Positions 12,100 through 21,863 of a DNA stretch of 64,000 nt are shown here, in pieces (the stretch's first letter is position 1; every line of letters begins with the position of its first letter). The stretch spans positions 1,054,001 to 1,118,000 of the forward strand of contig JAQOTA010000042.1 in the NCBI GenBank assembly GCA_029532415.1. Reading direction: 5' to 3'. A program made the translations under genes and the position numbers. The DNA is from Marasmius tenuissimus (taxonomy: Eukaryota > Basidiomycota > Agaricomycetes > Agaricales > Marasmiaceae). The notes below the pieces were generated by a model. It saw only the letters and a program-made list of their open reading frames with translations, searched no databases and was not told the origin of the DNA.

Positions 12100-12860
12100 C
12101 ATCATCATACTCGTAGTCCCAATGCGACCCAATAAACTCACTAACTCCCAGCCAAGGTATCCCATACTTCTCCCAATCCTTCTTTGGAATTGTTATTTTT
12201 CCTTTCGGGTCCGATGTCCAGTAGAACAGGGGGTCGGGCATGGGACTAACAGGTACTCACCAACGCCGATAATTTCACCGTACCCGGTCTCCTTGGCTTC
12301 TTCTGGGCTTGAGACAACGATCTCACGTTCCTCAGCCTCCACCTCACAGTCTTCTGCTTCAACAAAGCTATTGTTAGAATGGGAAGCCTGCTTCCCTACA
12401 TCAACATTTGACACAATCTCTGACGCCCTTGAGGGCTCGGGTTTGAGGCTACCACTTTCCGAGAGATGAGTGAAGGGACTAGGAGATGGGTTGTTCTTCC
12501 CACTTCGATCACCTTCCGAGTACAAGAAATGTAGATTCGACGAGCTCAACACCATCGACATCGGATGCTCGTAAACCTCGAGAGGTTCGATGGCATTCTT
12601 CCTCCTTCAATTGCTACGACTTGGTCGTTCGTTCTCGCTTTCGGAGATTCGGTCCTTTCTGCCATCTCCAGATGATTCATTTCCTCCCGCGGAATTTTCT
12701 ACGGTCGGCTCTGCATCAGAAAAAACAACACCTGGTGTATTTGAAACTGCGGGAATGCAAGACCTGGTGGAACAAGTAATAGTGTTGGTTCTCTCGGTTC
12801 TTGGCCCTGAGGCTACAGCTATTCCTGAGTCGGCTCGTGGGCGTTGACTCAGAGAGCGAG
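12100..12860 (-). pseudogene. Truncated paralogue of the 1-2.2 kb gene, with internal stop and frameshift
   Basis: A single minus frame is open from about 12850 to 12240 except for one TGA near 12609, in a context (AAT TGA AGG) that fits a former CGA codon. It encodes a Ser/Glu-rich disordered segment (SESENERPSRSN, then SMVLSSSNLHFLYSEGDRSG, then EAEDCEVEAEEREIVVSSPE) and then GEYLLVP. At that point the match to the 27-385 exon (YLLVP..DPLFYW) jumps frame. The copy lacks about 16 residues present in the other copy, and DPLFYWTSDPKGK resumes in another frame down to about 12100. The rest of the exon is at 9823-9925. It is therefore a broken duplicate. Confidence 0.5.
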
Positions 12861-13186
12861 ACGGATGCTAGTAGAGAGGTCAAAGGGTAATAAGAGTCAG
12901 AAATTATGGAGAGGGGAGGATGCCGACCATCTGGGGCCAGTGATAAGACAAAGTTATGTTTTCCTCACTTGTGTCTTTGAGCTTCTCGATCTTAGGGATT
13001 CTGGTGATATGTACACTATCAGGGTCGAATCCTTTATCTTGGCTAGATACTGTGTCCCCAACCGCCTCGCACTATTTGACTTGTGAAGGCCGTGAAGAGA
13101 TACCATAAGTGCAAATAAATATCACCATCAAATACATCTTGTGTTCTAATCAAAGCTGATAAAAAAGGAAAAGAATATAAAACAGC

Positions 13187-13913
13187 TCAGATAAAGCTCC
13201 ACGTGACCCCACTAATACGACCACGGCCTTGGTCAGCGATCTGTGAGAAGGCACTTTATACAAGAAAACCCAATTATTTTGCGAGTCAAACTGGCAAGAA
13301 AGAAGGGCTCACGAAGGGGTCGTGTCAATGTCAAACATAGCACATCCAACACACCGGTCTACAATAGTGAGTTCAACGCTCTTTCCTTCAACTATAGCCT
13401 CCAGTTAATGACATACATTCCAAGGGCGACAGGTGAAAGTACTCACAATTGACCCGAATTCTTTTATTGCAGATAGGATTCATCTGGGGGTCACCGTTTG
13501 AGCCACTGTAGAATGTCGTTAGCAGGCAAAACGCCCATGGAGGTTAAAGGTACCAACGGCCATTGGTCAAAAAATTCCGCTGGAACAGCAACAATAGCCT
13601 CTGAGTCAGAATGCACGGAGCCGCACGCGGTCAAGCCAGTGTTGTAGAAGGTGGCTTCAGAAGCTTGATGATGAGTCCTTGGATGACAGAAAAGGTTATA
13701 CATAGCATTACTGCTCTTACCTTGACCGGTAAGTGTGCCTTGGGCATACGATGCCAAGTCTGTACGAGTAGAATCTGGTGTCGAAGAAGTAGTTGTAGCC
13801 TTTTCACTCAGAAGGGATGGGGCAGCAATACTTGTAGAGGCAACCAGCAAACCCGGAGTCATTATGGCAAGAGAGAGGGCCACAAGTGAGATAAGAAGAC
13901 ACTTTGAAGGCAT
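13187..13913 (-). CDS. Secreted RlpA-like double-psi beta-barrel (DPBB/barwin-like) protein, five exons
   Basis: Exons on the minus strand are 13913-13721, 13663-13558, 13505-13447, 13391-13313 and 13253-13187. Introns are 52-59 bp, and exon lengths sum to 504 nt (167 aa plus TGA) with consistent phases. An alternative acceptor at 13654 would remove three residues. The start is the Met of MPSKCLLISLVALSLA, an obvious signal peptide, chosen over an ATG 12 nt upstream. After a Ser/Thr-rich linker comes the DPBB fold: GQA..ATFYNTGLTACG, SDSEAIVAVPAEFFD, NPICNKRIRV, GKSVELTIVDRCVGCAMFDI, TPSAFSQIADQGRGRISGVT, WSFI. Cys pairs and the Asp-Arg-Cys turn are as in the family. Such small secreted proteins are common in plant-associated basidiomycetes, and some act in wall interaction or as effectors (family knowledge). 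The role here is not shown. One weak donor (GTTGGT) is needed. Confidence 0.87.
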
Positions 13914-14001
13914 GTTAAGCCACAAAAGATAGTAGATGATAACTGCTGTGGATAGATGAGAGCAAGTGAGAGCTGATGTGGTCAGGAAAGATCCAAAAGC
14001 A

Positions 14002-14008
14002 TTTTATA
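14002..14008 (-). promoter_or_regulatory. TATA-like box upstream of the DPBB gene
   Basis: Minus-strand TATAAAA lies about 90 bp upstream of the start codon at 13913, a plausible core promoter distance. It is assigned on position and sequence only. Confidence 0.4.
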
Positions 14009-14461
14009 AGGTTCCGGGATGGGGATGGGAAAATCAGCTGGGGATAGAGGAAAACTTCATGTGAAACTAGGGCTCTGAATTTACATCCCAAAACAACAGA
14101 TATAATCTGGCAATAATCTGAGCTGGCCACATAGCATTCACAAGGTTAAATTAATCCAAACAAAAATACATTATACAGGGCCTTGAGATGATCCGTAGTA
14201 TTATTTTTCTTCTGAGGCCCTTTATTGGCTTTGTATCCGACTCTGACAATGTTACATTCAAGAAGGTGGCACTGTGTTGTGCCTCACAGTATCAGCATTC
14301 TGCCCTGGTTTTAACACATGCATCTCCACAGACCATACTTAAGCCTTGTGTGCAGACGTTTGATGATGCTATGTGTCTACAGAGCAAGGCTTTTGTGAGC
14401 TAAACTTATGTGAGACCCTGTGCCTTGTATTTGGAAGGGTATGTCCTCATGTCAAGTAACT

Positions 14462-14659
14462 TGTAAGGGCTATGCCCTTATATGGACAATTTGATATTCT
14501 AGCTAGTATAAAAGCCTCGTCCTGGCTTAGTAATTAATTATCGTTTTACTTCTTACCTTCACTACCTCATTGTAACCCAACGTACTGCTACTGCGTAGCC
14601 AATCTATACGTCTGTCAGGTTACTCGAGGTCCGAAGGAAAAGTGAACGCTCGCCTTTCA
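14462..14659 (+). repeat. 5' LTR of the gypsy element
   Basis: 198 bp, TGTAAGGG...CTTTCA. It starts with an inverted repeat (TAAGGGC TAT GCCCTTA, 14464-14480) able to form a 7-bp hairpin, and has TATAAAA at 14507-14513 as probable core promoter. Confidence 0.96.
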
Positions 14660-14804
14660 CATTTTTTTAACCCTCAGCATTGGCTACACCGTAGTCGTAC
14701 CACTCCTCTCGTCTCCAACCACGCCTACCCAAACCCGAAAACAACAATCCCGGCTCGTAGCTGCCTTCCATCAGCTCCCTTATCCGGAAGATCCACCCAC
14801 ACCG

Positions 14805-17800
14805 ATGGCACCCACTGTCACTACCACCGCTAAACCGTCGACCTCCGCTTCGACCTCCGCAAATCAGGCTAATGGTTCTCGTAACCCTGTAGCCTTTGGC
14901 TCCTCAGCACCTAGGACGTCTGGTTCTACCAAACCATCTCAACCATCGAGTTCATCTGCTCCAGCTAGCGCTTCTAGCTCGTCTCAGCCAGCTCGCTCTG
15001 CACGACCCATACCCGCATCTCAGGAGAATACTATGGCTCCTCACGAACCCTTGACTAACGCTAGTACCGCTGACAGTGCTTCCGATGACCTTCGTCGTCG
15101 CTCTAGTAGTCACAATAGTTTGTTTGATGGCCCCAATACATCCTCTTCGAGTCCTACCGCTACTCCAGAAGACATGTTAGCTGAGATGAATAAGACGGCC
15201 GCGCGAAAAGGAAAAGCCCCCATGGCTAACCGGCCCCTGATCATCGGTGGTAAAAATACCCATGATAATGATCGAGATGACACCCCGAGTGCCCCTGAGG
15301 ACACCGACACCGACACCGAGACTCGCAGCCTCCGCAGTATTCGGACTGTTACTTCGAACTTTGCTCGGAATGAGTCACTAGTCCGGTCATACCACGCAAC
15401 TCTTCGTCGCTGCTACGTTTTACAGACCATGCGAGACTCTGACTTGATGCAATACAGCACCACTCGCATTGAAGACCAACGTGTGCACACTGACGACCGG
15501 GATATGATTTACCACGATCGAAATCCCCAAATACGACAACCCGCTCGTCCTATTGAGGACGATGAGGTCGCTCCCCTCCGGATGATTTATCCAGAACCGT
15601 TTTCTGACCGAGATCCAATTCATGGTCGTCGAGCTCCACGCCAACCCTCTCCAGTAAGATTGGCCAGTGGTGAATATGATCCTCCCTATGCCAAAAAGAT
15701 TCGGGACGGAATCAATCGCCATTTGAGTTCCTCAGCTCGGGGACGTGGTGGAATTCGCCGAGGTTCAGGTTCTCATAGGAGTATGGACACTCCCAGGAAC
15801 CGGAATGATACGCCTCCTACCTATCCGGGTGGTCCTGATAATGAACCTTCCGAGTCAGAATCAGAGCCCAATCGAGGGACCGGTAAACGTGGTCACAATG
15901 GTGGTCCCCCTAGTGATGACCCATCGGGTGACCCCTCTGGTGAACCTAGCGACGGGGAACCGCACAACTCAGAGGATGAGTACAATAGGAGACAGAAAAG
16001 GAGTCGTACCGATTCCACTACCCCTCCGCAAGTTGGACCGAAACCTGGCGTTTTTGGTCGCACTCGATATTCTTCGGTGGATCCTACATTCAATGAAAGA
16101 GAGGTCTTTGAATATGATCCTACGCCTAAGACTGAAGAAGAAGTATTGAGAGCTGCTTTTCGGACCTTCGAAAAGTTGATTGAACGCCAATTGTATGGGC
16201 CTGGGTCAAGCGCACCTAATAACGCTCAGAAGACTGTAATTCAGAACATCCCTCGCCCGGGATTCTACTATGGTGAACAAGATTTCCTGGTATTCGACGA
16301 CTGGGTCCGCGATTTGGTTCGATGGCTTAATGTTGCCAACCTTTGCGGAGAGGAAGTTAGATGGAGCAAAACTCGTGGCAGCTACGTACTTACTGCCGTC
16401 GACATGTTCCGAAAAAATACTTTGGTATCCTTCTTGAGAAGTGATGCCCGAGATTGGTTCGTAGACGTTATTGAGAGTGCTCTCGAGAACGACAATGATG
16501 AACCAGTGACCTTCATGCAAGTAGTGAGCGGATTATACCGACGATTCATTCATGAATCCTCACTATCCCTCGTGGTTGAACGATATGAGGATGTCCGATA
16601 CTCTGCTGGAAAGGGAGCAAAGGGAATGTTCAGCGAGCTCAGTCGCTACGCTAAGAGTATGCCTAGCCCTCCCGACTTGTATTCCTTCAAAAAGAAATTG
16701 ATGCTTCTATTGCCCGAAAGCATGGAAACCGATATGAGGAAAATTCACCGTATCACGGCAGAGTCCTCGAGTGTCAACGATATCATGCAAGCTGCACTTG
16801 CATGTGAAAAGAGTCACAAAGCTGGTCAGTATTACCAGCGAGCAAGAGAAGAATTGAAGCGAGCTAAGCGTCGTAAATCCCGCTCTCGCTCTCGGGACCG
16901 CAAGAAAAAAGATAAACAGTTGAAATCACGTACCTTATCCCGATCTCCGTCCCCGAAACGACTGCAGAAAGTCGAAAATAGGCGATATTCTGTTCGAGCT
17001 CACTCACCACCTCGAGATGATCGCCCCAATTACCCCCGACGAGTGAATGCCCCGCCTAGAGATGATAAGACTCAACAACGGCGGGATCACAACAGAAAAT
17101 TCCAACCTTCCCACCGTAAACCTTGGAACGGTAATACCCGCATCAATGACAAGGGGAATAACCGGTTCTCAAAGATGGATGAATCCAAGAAACGAGAACC
17201 TGTCCGCCTCAATCGCATTGCTGAAACCACTGATGGAGAAGATTCCCCCCATAGGGCAACCTCATCGGGATCAGAAGATAATTCGTCCTCCTCAAAATCA
17301 GACACCGAAGGTAGTGAACTTATTGGTTCACAATACTCCAGTGACGCTGCCGATGAAGAGTATATGGAACGAGTAGGCTTCATGCGAGATGATGACGGTG
17401 ACTCACCGAATCATGAACGGTTGAATGCAATGGCATCTACTGACGACTCCGAGTCAGAATATCCTGAATCTGGGGAGTCTGACAGTGAGTTTGGTGACTG
17501 GTCCGAGCCTGATGACACCCGAGGTGTGTACCAAGGTGACCCGTCGCCTCCATCTCGGATCCTGAACCTTGATTTTGGGGAATATATGAGAACCATGGTT
17601 ACTACAACCAATGGGGACACCCGAGCTACATTGCGTCCGAAGTTTGTCCCTGTAAAGGACGTCGGTATGCGCCCTGCTCGTACACCCAAGGATAATAGAT
17701 GCCTTACCGCCTTCATCAAGATCAATGGACTCAAGGCATTTGCACTGTTCGATAGTGGCAGTACGGCTGATGCCATCAGTCCCGACTTTGCACGCATTGC

Positions 17801-18239
17801 GAAGTTGCCCGTCTTCCAATTGGAAAACCCGGTGACCTTACAGCTGGGCACCAAGGGTAGCCGCTCACGGATATCCTTTGGTTGTACTGCAAAGTACTCC
17901 ATTGCTTCATCACGGGAATCTGTTTCAGATTCCGACTACTTCGACATCGCCAATATAGACCGATATGATGTGGTCATTGGCACTGTATTCATGAGAAAAC
18001 ATGGCATATCGCTACATTTTAGTGATGATACTGTGCGGCTGAATGAAGAGAGTATACCCACTCTTAATGAGGGGGAGGAATCGGCTGAGATTGCCAGAAG
18101 ATACCGAAAGACTGTCTCAAGGGAAATTCACCTCGGAGATGGTGAGCAATTGGAAACTCGAAAACGCCCAAATAAGTATGGGATTGTTGAGTCAACAGCT
18201 CAGAAGAAGCAAAAGGGTGACCCGACGAACCGACAATGA
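14805..18239 (+). CDS. Gypsy ORF1: Gag plus aspartic protease (1144 aa)
   Basis: Starts at the ATG 145 bp after the LTR. Residues 1-110 are Ser/Thr/Ala-rich and disordered. About 330-410 is Pro/Gly/Asp-rich. About 480-680 is the helical retrotransposon Gag domain (FDDWVRDLVRWLNVANL, RSDARDWFVDVIE, LYSFKKKLMLLLPE). A basic Arg-Ser stretch follows near 684-720 (KRRKSRSRSRDRKKK). I see no CCHC zinc knuckle, so this basic tract may bind the RNA instead. An acidic Ser-rich linker precedes the protease near 950-1075, whose active site DSGST is at residues 983-987 and whose second strand is DRYDVVIGTVFM. The frame ends at TGA 18237-18239, directly in frame with pol, so the stop is either a decay mutation or a readthrough point. 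Confidence 0.93.
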   Translation: MAPTVTTTAKPSTSASTSANQANGSRNPVAFGSSAPRTSGSTKPSQPSSSSAPASASSSSQPARSARPIPASQENTMAPHEPLTNASTADSASDDLRRRSSSHNSLFDGPNTSSSSPTATPEDMLAEMNKTAARKGKAPMANRPLIIGGKNTHDNDRDDTPSAPEDTDTDTETRSLRSIRTVTSNFARNESLVRSYHATLRRCYVLQTMRDSDLMQYSTTRIEDQRVHTDDRDMIYHDRNPQIRQPARPIEDDEVAPLRMIYPEPFSDRDPIHGRRAPRQPSPVRLASGEYDPPYAKKIRDGINRHLSSSARGRGGIRRGSGSHRSMDTPRNRNDTPPTYPGGPDNEPSESESEPNRGTGKRGHNGGPPSDDPSGDPSGEPSDGEPHNSEDEYNRRQKRSRTDSTTPPQVGPKPGVFGRTRYSSVDPTFNEREVFEYDPTPKTEEEVLRAAFRTFEKLIERQLYGPGSSAPNNAQKTVIQNIPRPGFYYGEQDFLVFDDWVRDLVRWLNVANLCGEEVRWSKTRGSYVLTAVDMFRKNTLVSFLRSDARDWFVDVIESALENDNDEPVTFMQVVSGLYRRFIHESSLSLVVERYEDVRYSAGKGAKGMFSELSRYAKSMPSPPDLYSFKKKLMLLLPESMETDMRKIHRITAESSSVNDIMQAALACEKSHKAGQYYQRAREELKRAKRRKSRSRSRDRKKKDKQLKSRTLSRSPSPKRLQKVENRRYSVRAHSPPRDDRPNYPRRVNAPPRDDKTQQRRDHNRKFQPSHRKPWNGNTRINDKGNNRFSKMDESKKREPVRLNRIAETTDGEDSPHRATSSGSEDNSSSSKSDTEGSELIGSQYSSDAADEEYMERVGFMRDDDGDSPNHERLNAMASTDDSESEYPESGESDSEFGDWSEPDDTRGVYQGDPSPPSRILNLDFGEYMRTMVTTTNGDTRATLRPKFVPVKDVGMRPARTPKDNRCLTAFIKINGLKAFALFDSGSTADAISPDFARIAKLPVFQLENPVTLQLGTKGSRSRISFGCTAKYSIASSRESVSDSDYFDIANIDRYDVVIGTVFMRKHGISLHFSDDTVRLNEESIPTLNEGEESAEIARRYRKTVSREIHLGDGEQLETRKRPNKYGIVESTAQKKQKGDPTNRQ

Positions 18240-19669
18240 CTGCATGGCAGTACTAGTTCCACTCGGGTTGAACCTCCAAAGTCTCGAGTGAACATCCGAT
18301 CTGTGGATGATGAAGACAATAAAAAATTAAAGAAAAATGACTTACACCCGTATCTCCCCGTACTCCTTGGCCCTGGTGACAAACTGTCCACCGATGACCT
18401 CCTTAATATGATTGATGTTGCCACAGACCTTCGGGATACCACTCCTGTAGAAGATCTGGTTTCAGAGTTCATTCGAACTCAACAAACATTTCACAAAGCT
18501 GAGTCTGATTCCCAGAAGTATTCAGACGAAGACATACCTCATCTACGAGAAGAATGGAAAAGGTACTATGCCGACATAATGAACGGTGTACCTGAACAGT
18601 TACCTCCGCTGCGTGATGTTAATCACACCATCCCTCTGATAGACGAGGCCAAACGTTACCGATATTATATGCCTCGCTGCCCCGACTCAATGAGAAGTCA
18701 GCTCTCCGAAAAATCGAACGGTACATACGTGCTCAATGGTGGGAACCCCAAACAGTCCCGCAGGCAGCACCAATGCTTTGTGTCCCCAAGAAGGATGGAA
18801 AGACCCTTCGGACTACCGTAGACTGCCGAGAGCGAAACAATAACACTATAAAAGATGTCACTCCTATGCCCGACCAAGACCAAATTCGGGCTCAAGTTGC
18901 TGCATCCAAGTACAGGTCCAAGATTGATCTGTCAGATGCTTATGAGCAAGTCCGTATCATCCCTGATGACGTTCTCAAGTCCGCATTTTCCACTGTACTT
19001 GGAACTTTTGTCAGCAACGTAATGCAACAAGGAGATACTAATGCTCCTTCCACGTTCCAACGGCTGATGAATCATATCTTTCGTGAATATATTGGCGTGT
19101 TTATGCATGTCTATTTAGATGATATATTTGTTTTCAGTGACTCCATCGAGGATCATCAAAAACACCTCCAACTTGTTTTCGAGAAGCTGCGAGAACAGCA
19201 ATTGTATCTCAAATCCTCGAAATGTGAACTTTACGCCGAGTCAATGGACTGCTTAGGGCATGTAATTGACCACAAAGGTCTCCATGCGGATACTGATAAA
19301 CTCGAACGTATCCGGAATTGGAGGACTCCTCGAAACTACAATGACGTGCAGAAGTTCCTGGGTCTCATGAATTATCTCTCACATTTTCTCCCTGATGTTT
19401 CCGCCTACACGACCCCGCTATCTGAGATGGCCCGTAACAACCAACAATTTTTCTGGCGGTCCATTCACGATGCCTGCTTCCAGCACATTAAGGACTTATG
19501 TTGCAAAGTCCCTATTTTGAAGCCTATAGACCCTCACAACCCTGAACCTATCTGGATGGTTTGTGACGCTTCTGTATCGGGTATTGGCGCCATGTATGGC
19601 CAGGGACCCTCATGGCAGACTTGTCACCCAGCCGGATTTATGTCAAAAAAATTCAGCGATGCTCAGTGA
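18240..19669 (+). pseudogene. Gypsy pol, linker and reverse transcriptase, with frameshift and premature stop
   Basis: The frame continues in phase from ORF1 after the TGA at 18237 (SRVNIRSVDDEDNKKLKK) up to about 18703. There a missing base moves the reading into the next frame: before it is CPDSMRSQ, after it RKIERYIRAQWWEPQTVPQA and PMLCVPKKDGKTLRTTVDCR. The RT domain is otherwise complete, with IDLSDAYEQVRI, the catalytic VYLDDIFVFSD (YLDD at 19112-19123), the thumb region HVIDHKGLHADTDKLERI, and the start of RNase H (WMVCDASVSGIGAM). A TGA at 19667-19669 interrupts SDAQ*NHRVFGTE, where relatives have Arg, so CGA to TGA is likely. As read, no full RT-RNase H protein can be made. Confidence 0.9.
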
Positions 19670-21727
19670 AACCATCGTGTTTTCGGAACAGAAACCCTTG
19701 CTATTCTTGAAGCTTTACTCAAATGGGAAGATAAATTGATTGGATACCGAATCCATGTGGTCACAGACCATAAGTCCCTCGAATTCTTCAAGACACAGAA
19801 ACACCTATCCAGTCGACAGATGCGATGGATGGAGTACTTGTCTCGTTTTGATTTTGACATTACATACATCAAGGGCATAACCAACCGCGTTGCTGATGTC
19901 CTATCAAGATACTATGAATCTGACACTGCCGGAGAACATCATAGTCCAAGTAACTATGTCAATGCTGACGTGCGGATTGACAAACTTGGAGAAGATCTCC
20001 CTATTGGTCGTGCCGACGAAGTGGCTCAAATCCTTGAGCAATTCAGGGCTCAACGGGAAGCTAAAGACGCCATAGAGCCTAGGGATTTAGAAGCTCAAGA
20101 GCTCGAAGCTGCTAGAGAACCCGATTTGGTGGAACCTTATCCTGCTCTATTCGACAATCCTACTGTAATCAAGTCGAGAGCAAAAGGCCCAGATCTTCGA
20201 GCAATGGTAGCCACCGGTGATGCTATTCTCTCAGATTTTAAGACTGGGTATAGCAAGGACCCGCTATTAAGCAAGGTCATCGACAATATTGAGGATTACC
20301 CACGGTTCTCAATCAAGGATGAGTTGGTATGGACTACCAATCTCGCCGATGAACCCGTGGTTTGTGTTCCGATGGCTCATAAGGGAACTCGTTCTCTCCG
20401 AGCTATGATTTTGGACACAGCTCACCAGGTTGTCGGACACTTCGGTCCACAACGTACTGCCGACTACATCCGTAGGTGGTACTGGTGGCCGGGAATATAT
20501 GGAATGACTCAGAAATTCTGTAATTCATGCGAACCGTGCATTCGTGCCAAACCTTCGAACTTGCCGCCTGCGGGGAAACTACACTCACTCCCCGTACCTA
20601 CACGACCTTGGGAATCCATTGGAATGGACTTTATCGGTCCTTTCCCTGAGGTCAAAGGTCACAACTATTTGTGGGTCATCATTTGCCGACTAACCAATAT
20701 GGTACACCTGGTGCCTTGTCACACCACAAACACCGCTACCGATCTCTCGTTGCGGTACCTGCAAGAGATAGTCCGTCTCCATGGGTTACCGCGATCCATA
20801 GTCTCGGACCGTGACTCCAAATTTACCTCCGTATGGTGGCAGGAATTGCATCGAATGCTCGGAGCCAAGCTCCTAATGTCAACCTCGTTTCACCCGCAAA
20901 CTGACGGAGCTACTGAGCGTGCTAACCGATCGGTTGCTCAAGTATTCCGAACAGCCATTCGTGCAGATCAGCATGATTGGTTGGGGAAGGTTCCCCTCGT
21001 AGAATTTGCCCTCAATTCAAGTGTGAACTCCAGTACTGGGTTTGCCCCCTTTGAATTGAACTATGGATATGTGCCATCTATGCTCTTTGACGTTCGCCCT
21101 ACGGACAATGTCCCTGCTGGAGTTCGTGCCTATGGCATACAAGCCATGCAGAATCTATTTGACGCGCATGACGCCATTATTTCGGCTCGAGTTTTTCAGA
21201 CTCATTATTCAAACAAACGGCGTAGGGCTGAGCCCGAGTTGAAACAAGGATCGAAGGTGTACCTCTCAACTAAGAACATTTCACTCCCCAAGGGCCGAGC
21301 CTCTAAGCTACTTCCAAAGTTTATTGGGCCCTATACCGTACTCGAGGCTTTTCCCAAAACTTCTACATATCGCTTGGACCTACCAGACGAGTTCAGTAAT
21401 CGTCGAGTCCATGACATGTTTCATGTCAGTTTACTTCGGCCATACGAGCCTAGCGACGAACTCCTGTTTCCCGATCGCTCAAAACCTGAGCCTTATGATT
21501 TCGGGGCACCACCTGAGGCCGAAGAATTTGTGGATGAGATTACCACTCATTCCTGGTCTGGTAACAAGGTGTTTTTCGAGGTTCATTGGACGCTCGGAGA
21601 TGTCACTAGTGAGCCATACTCAACTGTTAAAAAGTTGAAGGCCCTGGATGACTACTTTGCACTGGTTGGAGTTTCCAGATGGCAGGACTTGCCTCGAAAA
21701 CCGCACAAAAATTGTCCCAAGCCTTAG
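19670..21727 (+). CDS. Gypsy pol: RNase H remainder, integrase and chromo-like C-terminus
   Basis: Continues in the RT frame after the TGA and ends at TAG 21725. RNase H residues appear in GTETLAILEALLKWEDK and VTDHKSLEFF. The integrase zinc domain has H-x-H plus CNSCEPC near 20420-20540. The DDE core has Asp in MDFIGPFPE (20627), Asp in VSDRDSKFTS and Glu in QTDGATERANRSV. The C-terminal part has the GPY/F-like KFIGPYTVLEAFPK, the HDMFHVSLLRPY motif usual before chromodomains, and a degenerate chromo-like tail (VDEITTHSWSGNKVFFEVHW). Such tails direct integration to modified chromatin in chromoviruses (family knowledge). The domain itself has no internal break. Its lack of a start is due to the stop upstream. 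Confidence 0.93.
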   Translation, partial: NHRVFGTETLAILEALLKWEDKLIGYRIHVVTDHKSLEFFKTQKHLSSRQMRWMEYLSRFDFDITYIKGITNRVADVLSRYYESDTAGEHHSPSNYVNADVRIDKLGEDLPIGRADEVAQILEQFRAQREAKDAIEPRDLEAQELEAAREPDLVEPYPALFDNPTVIKSRAKGPDLRAMVATGDAILSDFKTGYSKDPLLSKVIDNIEDYPRFSIKDELVWTTNLADEPVVCVPMAHKGTRSLRAMILDTAHQVVGHFGPQRTADYIRRWYWWPGIYGMTQKFCNSCEPCIRAKPSNLPPAGKLHSLPVPTRPWESIGMDFIGPFPEVKGHNYLWVIICRLTNMVHLVPCHTTNTATDLSLRYLQEIVRLHGLPRSIVSDRDSKFTSVWWQELHRMLGAKLLMSTSFHPQTDGATERANRSVAQVFRTAIRADQHDWLGKVPLVEFALNSSVNSSTGFAPFELNYGYVPSMLFDVRPTDNVPAGVRAYGIQAMQNLFDAHDAIISARVFQTHYSNKRRRAEPELKQGSKVYLSTKNISLPKGRASKLLPKFIGPYTVLEAFPKTSTYRLDLPDEFSNRRVHDMFHVSLLRPYEPSDELLFPDRSKPEPYDFGAPPEAEEFVDEITTHSWSGNKVFFEVHWTLGDVTSEPYSTVKKLKALDDYFALVGVSRWQDLPRKPHKNCPKP

Positions 21728-21782
21728 GGGTTGAAACTTTTCATTCCAAATCGTTCGGGACATCCTTCTGCACCTGAGAAAA

Positions 21783-21790
21783 TATAAAAA
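21783..21790 (+). promoter_or_regulatory. Internal TATA-like box before gypsy ORF3
   Basis: TATAAAAA lies in the 136-bp gap between pol and ORF3, 74 bp before the ORF3 ATG. That spacing suits a separate transcript with a leader of about 45-50 nt. The leader between them is pyrimidine-rich. It is a promoter by inference only. Confidence 0.45.
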
Positions 21791-21863
21791 GAGGCAATTC
21801 GAGACCTTCTGTACCTCATACTTTTGTCCACACCGCTCTACCGCAGCCGTATCGACTACTACC

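Larger units (their letters stand above)
9926..12100. other. About 2.2-kb insertion or rearranged segment splitting the duplicated exon
   Basis: The two exon halves flanking this segment are contiguous in the copy at 27-240. The segment carries a transposase-like fragment (10300-10750), a tRNA-like end (10753-10799) and a coiled-coil frame (11290-11550), so it looks like mobile DNA. I found no clear terminal repeats or target duplication, so the mechanism is unresolved. Confidence 0.45.
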
